A stretch of 64,000 nt of DNA from Archaeoglobus sp. (GCA_017656505.1 JACDNU010000003.1:32385-96384), one strand, 5' to 3'; shown: positions 47,661 through 58,504, numbered from the stretch's first letter. A program made the numbers and translations. The notes: generated by a model not told the origin, from the sequence alone.

Positions 47661-47767
47661 TGATAAAAAAAAATCGGAGATGTATTAAAAAATTTGCATT
47701 GGTTGATTAGTAACGTCGTTAGTAACCGTTAGCATTTTAAAAAGCAAATTCCAAATTCAGTCCCTCT

Positions 47768-48058
47768 TCAATCCTTCTTCAACTGCCCGATGAATTCATC
47801 AACAGGTACGGCAGGCATGGTAATTGTTCTTAATGTGCCCCTCGATGCAAGCTCCGTCATAGCTTTAGCAACAACAACATCACTCTCAGCCTCAACAATA
47901 TTAACGAAGTCATATTGGCCAAGAACCAAATACTGCTCGAGTACTTTTACGCCCATTTTCTCTAATTCCTCATTAACCTCTTTAATCCTGTCTGGGTGCT
48001 CTTTCAATGTTATCGCGCCCTCATCTGTAAGTCTTGACAGAATCACATATCTTCCCAT
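47768..48058 (-). CDS. GYD-domain protein
   Basis: YVILSRLTDEGAITLKEHPDRIKEVNEELEKMGVKVLEQYLVLGQYDFVNIVEAESD. Confidence 0.8.
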   Translation of the reverse strand: MGRYVILSRLTDEGAITLKEHPDRIKEVNEELEKMGVKVLEQYLVLGQYDFVNIVEAESDVVVAKAMTELASRGTLRTITMPAVPVDEFIGQLKKD

Positions 48059-48151
48059 TTTTCACCACCAACCACTCTAGAATTTTTTAATATTTAATTA
48101 TTTTGAATTTTCGATTGCATCAAGTTTAAATAATCCCCTTCAAATTACAGA

Positions 48152-48574
48152 TTGATGAACCTGAATAAGCCCGTTGGAATCCTGATTTTAGCTGGTTTAA
48201 TTGCAGTCCTTGGCATTTCCGCGATACTTCTGGGCCTTTACTTTCTCACTTTTTTGCCAGCAACCACGACTTTTTCCGATAGAGTATACACGATAATGCT
48301 CTCTTTGGTGGGAATCGGCACTGGGGGATTTGGGATCTACATTGCCAAAGGACTTTGGGATCTCAAACCATGGGCGAGAACGACCTCTTTAGTATTGCTG
48401 GGTTTCGTGTTTGTAGGTTCACTCGGTGGTGCTATAGCAGGCAAACCCGTCCCGATAGCAACGTTAGTTGTTTCAATGTTGTTTATTGTATATCTTATCA
48501 GACCAGAAGTTAAATCCAGTTTTTCCGGCTCATGTGCCTCTGATGCTTCCGATGCTCCTGATTCTGGTTCTTGA
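48152..48574 (+). CDS. Four-TM hypothetical membrane protein
   Basis: Hydrophobic segments typical of small archaeal membrane proteins; no named family recognised. Confidence 0.6.
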   Translation: MMNLNKPVGILILAGLIAVLGISAILLGLYFLTFLPATTTFSDRVYTIMLSLVGIGTGGFGIYIAKGLWDLKPWARTTSLVLLGFVFVGSLGGAIAGKPVPIATLVVSMLFIVYLIRPEVKSSFSGSCASDASDAPDSGS

Positions 48575-48589
48575 ATTTTTAGTCTTTTA

Positions 48590-49379
48590 ATTATTATTAA
48601 GTATTAATTTATGTTGCTGTAAAAATTTCTCTCTACTCTCACTTTGACTTTGAGCCGAACTCTAACTTTCGCTCCTATTTATAAAATATTAGTATTTTGA
48701 GAATAGTTTTTTTGTATTTTATTAATAGCTAATAAACTATTTAATTAAATTTAAGTTTCTAGAATGTATATACAAAAAAGTTGGAAAAATTATACTTTAA
48801 TTTAAGTTTAAATTAAATTAAGATAAATTCAAATTTAAAAATTAAAATAGTGTAACAGCTACTAGTACATACAGAAAATTCGCATTATTACATATTATAT
48901 GTAACGAAACTTAGCGATTTACTGGCTTGGAGTAGAAGATTACCTATTTTTGCATTTAACCCCCCTTTATTGCGTGAAGATAGTGGTATTCATACCTATT
49001 TTGGAATGAACGAATCCCCCAATTTAGGATTTTTCGGTTCGCCTAAAAATTTTTATTACAGTAAAGTTGTAACGTATTTATTCATAGATTTTAATTTTCT
49101 AAATCCTATTTAAATTGTAACAGTTATCTTTTAATATAAATTAAATAAAACTTTAATTAAATTAATTTAATTTTGAAATTAATTTCTAAAATCTAAATTT
49201 AAATATAAATATAATCAAAAATAAATTTTATTTAAAATTTTTTTAGAGAAGATTTGTGAAGATTATGGTGTAAAAAATTTGGCGGAGGTTAGAGGAAATA
49301 AGCTGGATATAAAGTGAGAGCACAGTTATAGGGAAACGATTTTAAATCCGAAGGAAAGCGTAATTAGAGCGGAGGGATC
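48590..49379. other. Very AT-rich non-coding island with inverted repeats and TGTAAC motifs
   Basis: No ORF of 60 aa or more; TTTAATTTAA-GT-TTAAATTAAA (48796-48817), TTACATA-TTA-TATGTAA (48888-48904), TGTAAC at 48851, 48900, 49068, 49116. Confidence 0.7.
49032..49047. promoter_or_regulatory. Candidate DtxR/MDR1-type operator
   Basis: TTTCGGTTCGCCTAAA, 15/16 identical to 7774-7789. Confidence 0.4.
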
Positions 49380-49382
49380 GAG

Positions 49383-50315
49383 GTGGGAGACCAAGAGGAA
49401 TTCGATTTGATAATCGTTGGTGCAGGGCCTGCAGGATCGACAGCGGCAATTTACGGAGTAAGATATGGTCTGAAGGTAGCGTTTTTTGAAACGGTCGATC
49501 CCGTATCTCAGCTAACGCTTACACCTACTATAGAAAACTTCCCGGGGTTTGAGGGGAATGGATTCGATCTACTTCAAAAAATGAAGGATCAGGCAACAAA
49601 ATTCGGTGCGGTTCACAAGTTTGAGAATGTTGAGCAGATTTCTAAAGATGGGGACTATTTTATTGTAAAAACCGATACTGGAATTTACAGAGCTAAAGCC
49701 ATAATCATAGCTACAGGAGGAAAACACAGAGAGATCGGAATCCCAGGGGAGAGAGAATTCGTAGGGAGAGGCGTCAGTTACTGCGCCACTTGTGATGGAA
49801 ACTTCTTCAGAGGCAAGAAGGTCGCAGTTATCGGGGGAGGAAACACAGCCGTTGAGGAGGCGATATACCTTAAAGAGATAGGCTGCGATGTTGTTCTGAT
49901 ACATAGAAGGGATGAGCTGAGAGCAGACAAAGCGTATCAGGATGAATTTTTCAGCAGAAATATTCCGGTTATATGGAATTCTATTCCAAGAAAAATTGAA
50001 GGAAATGAGGTTGTTGAAAGACTAGTCCTATATAACAGGGTCGAAGACAGAGAATTCTCAATAGATGTGAGCGCTGTATTCGTGGCCATTGGCATAACCC
50101 CCGCTACGGAAATAGTTGCTGGGCTGGGGGTGGAGAGAAATTCAATGGGCTACATCAAAGTTAACAAGAAGCAGGAGACGAATGTTCCCGGTGTTTTTGC
50201 TGCCGGTGATTGCTGTGATAATCCACTTAAGCAGGCCATAACTGCATGTGGGGATGGAGCGGTTGCAGCGAACTCCGCTTTTGAATTCATAAAAATGAAA
50301 TTCCAGACAGGTTAA
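49383..50315 (+). CDS. trxB: Thioredoxin reductase
   Basis: VGAGPAGSTAAIYGVRYGLKVAFFE, SYCATCDGNFFRGKKVAVIGGGNTAVEEA; GTG start. Confidence 0.9.
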   Translation: MGDQEEFDLIIVGAGPAGSTAAIYGVRYGLKVAFFETVDPVSQLTLTPTIENFPGFEGNGFDLLQKMKDQATKFGAVHKFENVEQISKDGDYFIVKTDTGIYRAKAIIIATGGKHREIGIPGEREFVGRGVSYCATCDGNFFRGKKVAVIGGGNTAVEEAIYLKEIGCDVVLIHRRDELRADKAYQDEFFSRNIPVIWNSIPRKIEGNEVVERLVLYNRVEDREFSIDVSAVFVAIGITPATEIVAGLGVERNSMGYIKVNKKQETNVPGVFAAGDCCDNPLKQAITACGDGAVAANSAFEFIKMKFQTG

Positions 50316-50329
50316 GGGTTTAAGGAGAG

Positions 50330-51289
50330 TTAAGGAGAGAGAGTTACAATTTTCATGTGGGTCTGATAGAGCTGATCTGCTAATTTCAAGAGGTAAGATG
50401 AGTCCTTAACGCTTTTCTTCCAATTTTCTGGTATCTCTTTAACCCCAAATTTCGCTCCAGAAATAGCTCCAGCTATTGCGGCGATCGAATCTGTGTCTCC
50501 ACCAGCATTAGCCCCTTTTTTCACTGCTTCACTGAAGTTTTTGGATGATAGAACGCAGTAGAAGGCCATGGGAACGACATCCCAAACCATAATCGAGTTT
50601 CCCAGTTTCTCCACAGCATATTCCAGTTCTGCATCTCTTATTTCTCCCACATAGCTAATTTTCTCTGAAAGCAATGGATCGTACTTACCACTTCTCGAAA
50701 TAACCTCTGCTAGCATTTCTTCTTCGTTAAAATCTGAAATGAGAGTGGATATAGCCATGGAAACTGCCACAGCTCCTGCAAAGGCTGAATCGTTTTTGTG
50801 AGTTACAGAAGCAGAAATGACAGCGTATCTTTCAACGAGATCAAGGTTGAAATGGTACACCAAGCCAATGGGGGCGACTCTCATCGCAGCTCCACAGGTT
50901 GCAGAATCCACTCCAGCTTTGTCCCACGGCACACCACGGAGGAGGTTTCTTAGAGCTTGCCTCGTAGTCTGACCTGATCTAATTTTGAAGGCATTTTCGG
51001 CCCAAGAAACAAGCTTTGATGCAAAATCATCTGGATCGAGATAAATCCTGTCAACGATCGATTCGGCAAGGATTATCATTTGCTCGGTATCGTCGGTCCA
51101 CTCTCCAGCTTTTAGATCTCCAAGAGGGGAGGGGAGAAGATCTTCAACAAAGCCATAGGTTCTCCTTATCTCATCAAACCCCATTCCTTCAGTTGGCATT
51201 CCTAAGGCATCACCGATTGCTACACCTAAAATGCAACCTTGGAAAAGATCTTTGAGCTCAGGGTTGTTTATGTCTAGATTTACATCCAT
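50330..51289 (-). CDS. ADP-ribosylglycohydrolase family protein
   Basis: GCILGVAIGDALGMPTEGM, GEWTDDTEQMIILAESI, GGDTDSIAAIAGAISGA. Confidence 0.9.
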   Translation of the reverse strand: MDVNLDINNPELKDLFQGCILGVAIGDALGMPTEGMGFDEIRRTYGFVEDLLPSPLGDLKAGEWTDDTEQMIILAESIVDRIYLDPDDFASKLVSWAENAFKIRSGQTTRQALRNLLRGVPWDKAGVDSATCGAAMRVAPIGLVYHFNLDLVERYAVISASVTHKNDSAFAGAVAVSMAISTLISDFNEEEMLAEVISRSGKYDPLLSEKISYVGEIRDAELEYAVEKLGNSIMVWDVVPMAFYCVLSSKNFSEAVKKGANAGGDTDSIAAIAGAISGAKFGVKEIPENWKKSVKDSSYLLKLADQLYQTHMKIVTLSP

Positions 51290-51311
51290 AACCCATTCTC
51301 CAATTCAAAAA

Positions 51312-52475
51312 TTAGAAACTTTGGTCAAGGATTGAACCGATAATTTTTGTAGCGAAATCAACTTCTTCTTTTTTGAGAGTGAGGGGTGGGACAAGCCTTA
51401 TCGTGTTTTCGGAGGTGTAGTTCATTATCAAACCTTTCGAAAGTCCCTCCTTCACGATTTCTACAGCCTTTCCCTTATTTTTATCTTCAAGATCGAAACC
51501 CAGCATCAGACCCTTTCCCCTAGGATTCAAGCCGATCTTGCGAAGTCTTTCTTTGAAATATTCGCCAACAATTCTTGCATTTTCAACCAGTTTTTCCCTT
51601 TCGATTATTTCAAGGGTTGCGATTGCAGCTGTGCATGCCAAGGGATTTCCACCAAAAGTTGAACCATGTTCGGAAAGCTCAACTCTACTCGCTACCTCCT
51701 CGCTCACCCCAATCCCGCCAATGGGAATTCCTGAACCCATGGCTTTGGCCATCGTCATAATATCAGGCTGAATATTGAAATGCTCCTTTGCGAACCACCT
51801 TCCAGTTCTTCCAAATCCTGTCTGTACTTCATCGAAAATAACTAAAAAACCTAGTTCATCTTTCTTTTCAAAAACAGCTCTCATAAATTCTTGATTTACC
51901 TCGTTAATTCCAGATTCACCCTGAATTGGTTCGATGATGACTGCAGCCGTATTTTTGTCAACTTTCCTTTCCAAATCCTCAACATCGTTAAATCTGCAGA
52001 ATTCAACCGGCGAAATTAGGGGTTCGAAAGGCTTCCTGAACTTCTCCTTCCAAGTAACCGAGAGTGCACCCATTGTTCTTCCGTGAAATGAGTTCTCAAG
52101 AGCAACAAACTTTTTTCTGCCAGTCACCTTTCTTGCTATCTTTAATGCTCCCTCAACAGCTTCCGTTCCTGAATTACAGAAGAAAAATTTTGAGAAGCCG
52201 GATATATCTCTCAATTTCTCAGCAAGATCGAGCTGGGGGGTTGTGTAATATAAATTGGAAACGTGAACGAGCTTTCTCAGCTGTTCTGAAACTCTTTCAA
52301 CGAATGCTGGGTGGGAGTGACCTATGGAAATGCAAGCGATACCAGCGACCAGATCAAGATACTTCTTTCCGTTGATATCATAAAGCCAGCATCCCTCACC
52401 TCTTTCGAAGACAACGGGTAGCCTACTGAAAAAAGGAATGAATAGCTCTTTTTCTTTCTTGAAAACATCCTCCAT
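51312..52475 (-). CDS. argD: Class III aminotransferase (acetylornithine aminotransferase-like)
   Basis: LDLVAGIACISIGHSHPAFVE, FFCNSGTEAVEGALKIARKVTGR, IFDEVQTGFGRTGRWFA, MAKAMGSGIPIGG. Confidence 0.85.
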   Translation of the reverse strand: MEDVFKKEKELFIPFFSRLPVVFERGEGCWLYDINGKKYLDLVAGIACISIGHSHPAFVERVSEQLRKLVHVSNLYYTTPQLDLAEKLRDISGFSKFFFCNSGTEAVEGALKIARKVTGRKKFVALENSFHGRTMGALSVTWKEKFRKPFEPLISPVEFCRFNDVEDLERKVDKNTAAVIIEPIQGESGINEVNQEFMRAVFEKKDELGFLVIFDEVQTGFGRTGRWFAKEHFNIQPDIMTMAKAMGSGIPIGGIGVSEEVASRVELSEHGSTFGGNPLACTAAIATLEIIEREKLVENARIVGEYFKERLRKIGLNPRGKGLMLGFDLEDKNKGKAVEIVKEGLSKGLIMNYTSENTIRLVPPLTLKKEEVDFATKIIGSILDQSF

Positions 52476-52578
52476 GCCTTCCGATTCTTTAGGCTGTATA
52501 TAAAATTATATAAAGTTATATCGAAGCTGAGGGTAAAAGGTAGGTAAAGGCGTTAAGCTCTATTTAAGCTCACCTAAC

Positions 52579-53493
52579 CTACTCGTACTCAATCGTTGCA
52601 GGGGGTTTTGGGGTTATATCATAGACAACGCGGGCAACTTGCGGTATTTCTCCTGTAATCCTCAAGGCTATCTTCCTAAGCACCTTGTAATCTATCTCCA
52701 GAGGATCGGCAGTCATACCATCCCTTGAACCGACTGCTCTTACCGATATTATGTATCCCCAAACCCTGTTATCCCCTTTCACGCCTGTCGCCTTTCCTAC
52801 CAAAGCTGCAAAGCACTGCCATTTATCGTAATCTTTCAACTCCTCCTCAACCACAGCATTAGCCCTTCTAACAACCTCAACCTTTTCGGGAGTTACCTCC
52901 CCGACTATCCTAACAGCAAGCCCAGGGCCGGGAAAAGGCATTCTTTCGGAGATTTCGGCCGGAAGTCCTAGGTAGCGGGCAACCTCTCTGACTTCATCCT
53001 TGTAAAGCTCTCTGAGTGGTTCAATCACTCCTTTGAACTCGTAACTTATCGGAAAACCTCCAACGTTGTGGTGGCTTTTTATGCCCCCTTGACTTTCGAT
53101 TATATCGGGATAGATAGTTCCTTGGATTAGGTATTCTGCGTTTTTTTCTTTTGCGACTCTCTCGAAGATCCTCACGAAAAGCTCACCAATTATTTTCCTT
53201 TTCTCCTCTGGATCCTCAACACCCTTCAGCGCGTTTAAAAACTCATCTTTAGCTTCGACAAAAACGAGGTTCATCTCACTGAAAATCTCCTTAATTCTTT
53301 CTGGCTCTCCAAGCCTCATTAAGCCTGTGTCAACAAAAACAGGTATGAGATTTTTCCCAATCGCTTTGAAAGCAAGGGTCGTGCAAACGCTGCTATCTAC
53401 CCCCCCAGAGAGGGCTATTATCGCCTTGGAATCTCCAACTTTCTCCCTTATCTCCTTCACAGCCTCTTCAACGAACTTCTCGGGCTTTACCAT
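52579..53493 (-). CDS. guaAB: GMP synthase subunit B (PP-ATPase/dimerisation)
   Basis: [59 protein letters not shown]. Confidence 0.95.
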   Translation of the reverse strand: MVKPEKFVEEAVKEIREKVGDSKAIIALSGGVDSSVCTTLAFKAIGKNLIPVFVDTGLMRLGEPERIKEIFSEMNLVFVEAKDEFLNALKGVEDPEEKRKIIGELFVRIFERVAKEKNAEYLIQGTIYPDIIESQGGIKSHHNVGGFPISYEFKGVIEPLRELYKDEVREVARYLGLPAEISERMPFPGPGLAVRIVGEVTPEKVEVVRRANAVVEEELKDYDKWQCFAALVGKATGVKGDNRVWGYIISVRAVGSRDGMTADPLEIDYKVLRKIALRITGEIPQVARVVYDITPKPPATIEYE

Positions 53494-53514
53494 GTGTCAT
53501 CCCTCTTCATCATT

Positions 53515-55110
53515 TTATGATAGCTCTTCTGAGTACTTCAAGGCAGCGCTAACCAAACCGATGAAAGGCGGGGATGGAGCATACGGCTTGGATTTAAATT
53601 CAGGATGGAACTGGGTGGCAAAGAAGAATCTCTTATCGTGAAGCTCCAAAATCTCCATTCTCCTGCCGGAATCCGAATAACCAGAGAAAACTACTCCTGC
53701 CTTTTCTAAATCTGGTATGAACTCGGGATTGACTTCATATCTATGTCGGTGTCTTTCGAAAATCTTCTCCTTGCCGTAGAGTTTCCTTGCAATCGTATCT
53801 GGTTTGATTGTAATCTCGATGTCCCCAAGTCTCATCGTACCACCGAGCTTGTCAATTTCCCTTTGCTCGGGAAGCAGATCGATTACAGGATACTCCGTAT
53901 CAGCAAGTTCGCTGCTGTTTGCCCCCTCAAGCCCAAGAACATGCCGAGCAAATTCCACAACCGCAAGCTGAAAGCCGAAGCAGATTCCCAAGAAGGGGAT
54001 ATCGTTTTCTCTGGCGTACTGAATCGCCAAAATCTTTCCCTCAGCTCCTCTCGAACCAAATCCACCTGGGACGAGTATGCCATCCACATCAAGCTGGAAA
54101 TCTCCGAACTTCTCGAGTTCTTCGCTATCCACGAGGATCATGTTCACCTTGCATCCGGCAGCAATCCCGCCGTGCTTTAATGCCTCCCTTATGCTTATGT
54201 AAGCATCCTTCACGTGGATGTACTTTCCAACGACCGCTATCGTGACCTCTTTCTCCAAGCTCTTGAGCCTTTTAACCATGTCAGTCCATGTGGTGCTTTC
54301 CATCCTTTTTTCAAGCTTAAGCTTCCTGATCAGATACTCATCGAGCTTCTCCTCTTTAAACATCAAAGGTACTTCGTAAATCTCCTTTGCATCGTGGGCG
54401 CTTATAACAGCTTCAACCGGAACGTCGCAGAAGAGAGCTATTTTCTTCTTTGTTGAAATCAGAAGCTTCTCCTTGCATCTTCCCACAATAACATCGGGCT
54501 GCAAGCCTATACTCCTCAGCTCCTTGACACTGTGCTGGGTTGGCTTTGTTTTCTGTTCTCCTCCTGAATCCAAAGGAACTAAGGTTACATGCACCAAGGC
54601 AAAATCCTCGTCCTTCTCTTCATTGTGCATCTGTCTGATAGCTTCATAGAATGACATCCCTTCAATGTCTCCAACTGTTCCTCCAATTTCAACTAAGCAT
54701 ATTTCTGCTCCGCTTTTTTCAGCGACCCTCCTAATCCAAGATTTTATCTCATCCGTGATGTGCGGGATTATCTGAACCGTGCTTCCCAAATATTCTCCTC
54801 TTCTCTCTTTCTCCAGAACTGACATGTAGATCTTGCCGGTAGTTACGTTATGTTCTCCTGTCACCTCTACGCCAATGAATCTTTCATAGTGGCCGAGATC
54901 GAGATCGACTTCGGTTCCATCTTTGAGGACGTAGACTTCACCATGCTGGAAGGGATTCATGGTTCCGGCATCTATGTTCAGATAGGGATCGACCTTTATC
55001 GGAATGACCTTGTATCCTATGTCTGTTAGCAGCCTGCCTATCGATGCAGCGGTGATTCCCTTCCCCAAACCACTCATCACACCGCCGGTTACGAAGATAT
55101 ACTTTACCAT
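53515..55110 (-). CDS. pyrG: CTP synthase
   Basis: [60 protein letters not shown]. Confidence 0.95.
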   Translation of the reverse strand: MVKYIFVTGGVMSGLGKGITAASIGRLLTDIGYKVIPIKVDPYLNIDAGTMNPFQHGEVYVLKDGTEVDLDLGHYERFIGVEVTGEHNVTTGKIYMSVLEKERRGEYLGSTVQIIPHITDEIKSWIRRVAEKSGAEICLVEIGGTVGDIEGMSFYEAIRQMHNEEKDEDFALVHVTLVPLDSGGEQKTKPTQHSVKELRSIGLQPDVIVGRCKEKLLISTKKKIALFCDVPVEAVISAHDAKEIYEVPLMFKEEKLDEYLIRKLKLEKRMESTTWTDMVKRLKSLEKEVTIAVVGKYIHVKDAYISIREALKHGGIAAGCKVNMILVDSEELEKFGDFQLDVDGILVPGGFGSRGAEGKILAIQYARENDIPFLGICFGFQLAVVEFARHVLGLEGANSSELADTEYPVIDLLPEQREIDKLGGTMRLGDIEITIKPDTIARKLYGKEKIFERHRHRYEVNPEFIPDLEKAGVVFSGYSDSGRRMEILELHDKRFFFATQFHPEFKSKPYAPSPPFIGLVSAALKYSEELS

Positions 55111-55122
55111 CTCACCACCAAG

Positions 55123-55308
55123 TTAGCTTTCTCTCAGATCGGGCGGGAGCATGTTAGGTATGCCATCCTCAATTGGGTATTTCTCACCACATTTCTTGCA
55201 GATAATAGTTCCTGAAATAACCTCTCCGTCCTTCTCTTCGTCAATTTTAAGCTCTAAATCTCCCTTACAAACAGGACATGCAAGTATTTCCATCAAGTCC
55301 TTCTTCAT
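55123..55308 (-). CDS. Trm112-like zinc-ribbon protein
   Basis: MKKDLMEILACPVCKGDLELKI...CKKCGEKYPIEDGIPNMLP. Confidence 0.85.
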   Translation of the reverse strand: MKKDLMEILACPVCKGDLELKIDEEKDGEVISGTIICKKCGEKYPIEDGIPNMLPPDLRES

Positions 55309-55488
55309 GCAGAGTGGTTGGTGAAGGAGTTTAAAAATTTTTAGAAAATTTATCACCCTTCGCTAATATTTTTTATTTGATCAATAATTTTACTGCGCAT
55401 CTTTTAGTATTATTCCCGTAAGATTTTTGACCAGTCATATGATAATTGTGACAATAATGAAAATCTTAAATAGTGAGGGGCCGAATTT

Positions 55489-55857
55489 ATGATGATAAGG
55501 ATGTACGAAAACGTTATTGCGGATCTGATGTCGGTGGATGGAATTAGGGCTGTGGTTATTTCTGATAACGAAGGCAACATCATCGAATCTGAATCTGGTT
55601 TTCTTGAAGATAAAGACCTTGAATCCTTTACGGCCTTTATTACCGATTTTTTCAACAAAGGAGTAAAGGCAATTTCAAAAACTTCAGAAGATGAGGTTTT
55701 ATCCATTTTAATAGAATGCAAAAATGAAAAAATTCTCGTGTGTAGGGCGAGTGATAGCTTGATTTTACTCCTAAATGCTGACATAAGCGCAAATATTGGG
55801 ATGATGAGAATCGAATCGAAGAAAGCCATCGAAAAGATCCGGCTAATGGAAGGATAG
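55489..55857 (+). CDS. Roadblock/LC7-domain protein
   Basis: MSVDGIRAVVISDNEGNIIESESGF...NADISANIGMMRIESKKAIEKI. Confidence 0.7.
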   Translation: MMIRMYENVIADLMSVDGIRAVVISDNEGNIIESESGFLEDKDLESFTAFITDFFNKGVKAISKTSEDEVLSILIECKNEKILVCRASDSLILLLNADISANIGMMRIESKKAIEKIRLMEG

Positions 55858-55858
55858 C

Positions 55859-56677
55859 ATGATGGTTGTGAAAGATAAGCCTGTCGCAATAGGGAGAAGA
55901 GGAAATTTTGTTGACATTAGTGGTGAACTCTCTCAATCCGGCTTTACGGGGATTGCAGAAATCTCTTACAGAATGGGTGAGATCTCAAGGGCTAGAGCTG
56001 TTTTTGTTAAGGGAAAAATGGTTGAGATTAAGGTAAACAAGCTGATTAGCAAAACCGAATTGACGGGAGATGAGGCATTAGACGAGCTTTTGAGAGTGGA
56101 GAGGTGTGTTGTCGATATCTATACAATCAATGAATCCTCATTAAACGCTCTTGAGCTGGAGGAATCATTTGAGCTTGGTGGAAATTCTGATGGACAGTTT
56201 GATGAACAGATTAGCAGTGCAAGTGAAGTTGAGGTGCATCACAGATTAGACACAGTGGAGAATGCTATAGAAATAGGAACTGATAGCCAGGTTGAAGAGG
56301 TTGAATTGTGTATAAGCAGAGATGAGATTCTTAAAAAATACAAGATAAAGGAACCGTCTGAAGAGGAGATAGAGGCCATAATCAGAAAAGCGGTTGAAGA
56401 TGAGCTTGGAGAATTTGAACTTGAAGTTTTTGAAGAATTTGACGGCTTAAAAAAGGAGTTGAGAGCACTTGCAAGGAAATATTTAGGTAAACTTTCGAAA
56501 AAGATTGAGGACTCAATAGAACATGCAACCTTCCCGGAAGAGCTCGTCGAACTTATAACAGAAATTAGAAACTCCAAGTCCTTGCTTATTTTCGTGCCTA
56601 AGGAAAAGCTGAATAAACTGGCCGAGGAGATGGATGCACTTATAAAAGCCAGAAATGTCGAGAAGGTGAACAACTGA
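55859..56677 (+). CDS. DUF2226-like protein partnered with the Roadblock protein
   Basis: GRRGNFVDISGELSQSGFTGIAEISYRMGEISRARAVFVKGKMVEI; one nt after the Roadblock stop. Confidence 0.5.
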   Translation: MMVVKDKPVAIGRRGNFVDISGELSQSGFTGIAEISYRMGEISRARAVFVKGKMVEIKVNKLISKTELTGDEALDELLRVERCVVDIYTINESSLNALELEESFELGGNSDGQFDEQISSASEVEVHHRLDTVENAIEIGTDSQVEEVELCISRDEILKKYKIKEPSEEEIEAIIRKAVEDELGEFELEVFEEFDGLKKELRALARKYLGKLSKKIEDSIEHATFPEELVELITEIRNSKSLLIFVPKEKLNKLAEEMDALIKARNVEKVNN

Positions 56678-56705
56678 AAAGGTAACAATTGAATTAGCTT
56701 TTTAA

Positions 56706-56909
56706 TTAGTCTTTCTTAGATTTCTTTTTCGAAACAACTTTCTTGATTTCTATATCCCAACTCCTCCTCGAATGCTCCTTTCCAAGAGACTTGCGATAAT
56801 CGGCTCTTAGCTGGGCTGAGGCCATCTGGATCATTAGCTTGTCCGAATCTTCGGGTACTTCTTTTCCCGGGAATTTCTTATTGTTCTTTTCGTTTTTCTC
56901 ATTGCTCAT
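56706..56909 (-). CDS. Small charged hypothetical protein
   Basis: 67-aa Lys-rich ORF on the minus strand, no overlap with a better gene. Confidence 0.45.
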   Translation of the reverse strand: MSNEKNEKNNKKFPGKEVPEDSDKLMIQMASAQLRADYRKSLGKEHSRRSWDIEIKKVVSKKKSKKD

Positions 56910-56956
56910 TCATACTACGGCCAACATTGGAGAATATTAATTTTGCCAATTTGCTC

Positions 56957-56984
56957 AAATGGAGAGCTGAAAATGGAGAGCTGA
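56957..56984. repeat. Exact 14-nt tandem duplication
   Basis: aaatggagagctga x2. Confidence 0.95.
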
Positions 56985-57032
56985 AGAATGAAAAAATGAA
57001 AAAGATTTAAAAAGAGCTGACATTGGAATTCC

Positions 57033-57572
57033 ATGGATAATTCTATGGATATCCACTCCACCAAACTTGGGAAAGTTAAAGGGAGGGCGTGGAAGTTCGG
57101 GGATGACATATCTACAGATCACATAATCCCAGGGAGATACTATCACCTCCGAAGCAATCTTCAGGAACTTGCTAAGCATGCGATGGAGGATGCTGATCCG
57201 GATTTTGTAAAAAAGGTAAAACCTGGAGATTTTATAGTTGCAGGCAACAACTTCGGTATGGGGAGCAGCAGAGAACATGCGCCGCTGGTAATAAAACTCG
57301 TCGGGGTTTCGGCTGTAATAGCGAAGTCATTCGCAAGGATCTTTTACAGAAATTCGATAAACGTTGGACTTCCTTTGCTTATCGCCAACACAGATGCAAT
57401 AGAATCAGGTGATGAACTGGAAGTTGATTTCAAGAACGGTTTGATAAGCGATGTTACGAAGGGCATAACAATAAGAGCAAAACCCTTGCCAGATTTCATG
57501 CTTAAAATTATAGAATCTGGTGGACTTGTAAGCTATATAAAAGAAAGGGGAGACCTCACCTTGACGGGTTGA
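57033..57572 (+). CDS. leuD: 3-isopropylmalate/homoaconitate dehydratase small subunit
   Basis: [57 protein letters not shown]. Confidence 0.9.
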   Translation: MDNSMDIHSTKLGKVKGRAWKFGDDISTDHIIPGRYYHLRSNLQELAKHAMEDADPDFVKKVKPGDFIVAGNNFGMGSSREHAPLVIKLVGVSAVIAKSFARIFYRNSINVGLPLLIANTDAIESGDELEVDFKNGLISDVTKGITIRAKPLPDFMLKIIESGGLVSYIKERGDLTLTG

Positions 57573-58504
57573 ATTTTATGGATTTAATCAGATTTATTAA
57601 AGAAAAGGAGCCGAAAAAGGCACTTGTTTTTGGTATGGGAGGGGGAGGAGACATAGTTGCGACGATTCCAACAGCTTCCCTCCTCAAAGAATTTGATTTT
57701 GAGGTTTTGCATGGCAGTATTGTGTGGGATAGATACGTAGTCGATCCAAAACCGGGGCCAAGGGCTGTTGAAGAGCTAGAGAATTGCGTAAGAGTGAATG
57801 AGACAATAGCGATAGCTAATCCAGAAACGAGAGCGAACGGTGTTCAGCTTACAGTTTCCAAAGCAGCAAAACATTTTGGTGAGGTTGTATGTCTGGATAT
57901 CACCAAGGGTGCAGAAAAGCTCGCTGAAGGATTGGAAGATTTCATGGGTGATGAAATATCCGTTCTTATAGCGGTGGACAGCGGAGGAGACGTGCTTGCC
58001 CAAGGCTTTGAGTCTGGTGTGAGAAGTCCTCTGGCAGATTCAATATCTCTCGCAGCCGCATCAAAAATAGAGAACTCAATTGTAGGTGTATTCGGTTTTG
58101 GGAGTGATGGAGAGCTTAGAGTTGAGGAATTACTCGACAGAATTGCCTTCCAATTGAAAGAAAGCGGATTCCTTGGATGTGCTTCGATGAGCAGGGAAGA
58201 TTTCCTGTTGATGAAAAAGCTAACTGAAGACATCACCACAGAAGCGAGCTCGATTCCCTTAAAGGCTTTTGAAGGTGCATTCGGGATGGAGAGGATAAGA
58301 CTTGGCAGAACAGTTCCAGTTTCACCTTTGTCTATCCTAACTTTCTACTTTAAATCCTCAAAACTTTACGAGAACAACATCCTAGCTAAAAGTATAGCTA
58401 AGGCTAGGGACATTGAAGATGCCAGAAAGAAGCTTAATTCTCTCGGGATTTTCACGGAAATGGATTATGAGTTCTTGGTTGAAAGAAAGGAAATCAAATG
58501 GTGA
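57569..58504 (+). CDS. DUF1152-like protein
   Basis: KALVFGMGGGGDIVATIPTASLLKEF, VLIAVDSGGDVLAQGFESGVRSPLADSI; overlaps leuD by 4 nt. Confidence 0.75.
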   Translation: MNFMDLIRFIKEKEPKKALVFGMGGGGDIVATIPTASLLKEFDFEVLHGSIVWDRYVVDPKPGPRAVEELENCVRVNETIAIANPETRANGVQLTVSKAAKHFGEVVCLDITKGAEKLAEGLEDFMGDEISVLIAVDSGGDVLAQGFESGVRSPLADSISLAAASKIENSIVGVFGFGSDGELRVEELLDRIAFQLKESGFLGCASMSREDFLLMKKLTEDITTEASSIPLKAFEGAFGMERIRLGRTVPVSPLSILTFYFKSSKLYENNILAKSIAKARDIEDARKKLNSLGIFTEMDYEFLVERKEIKW

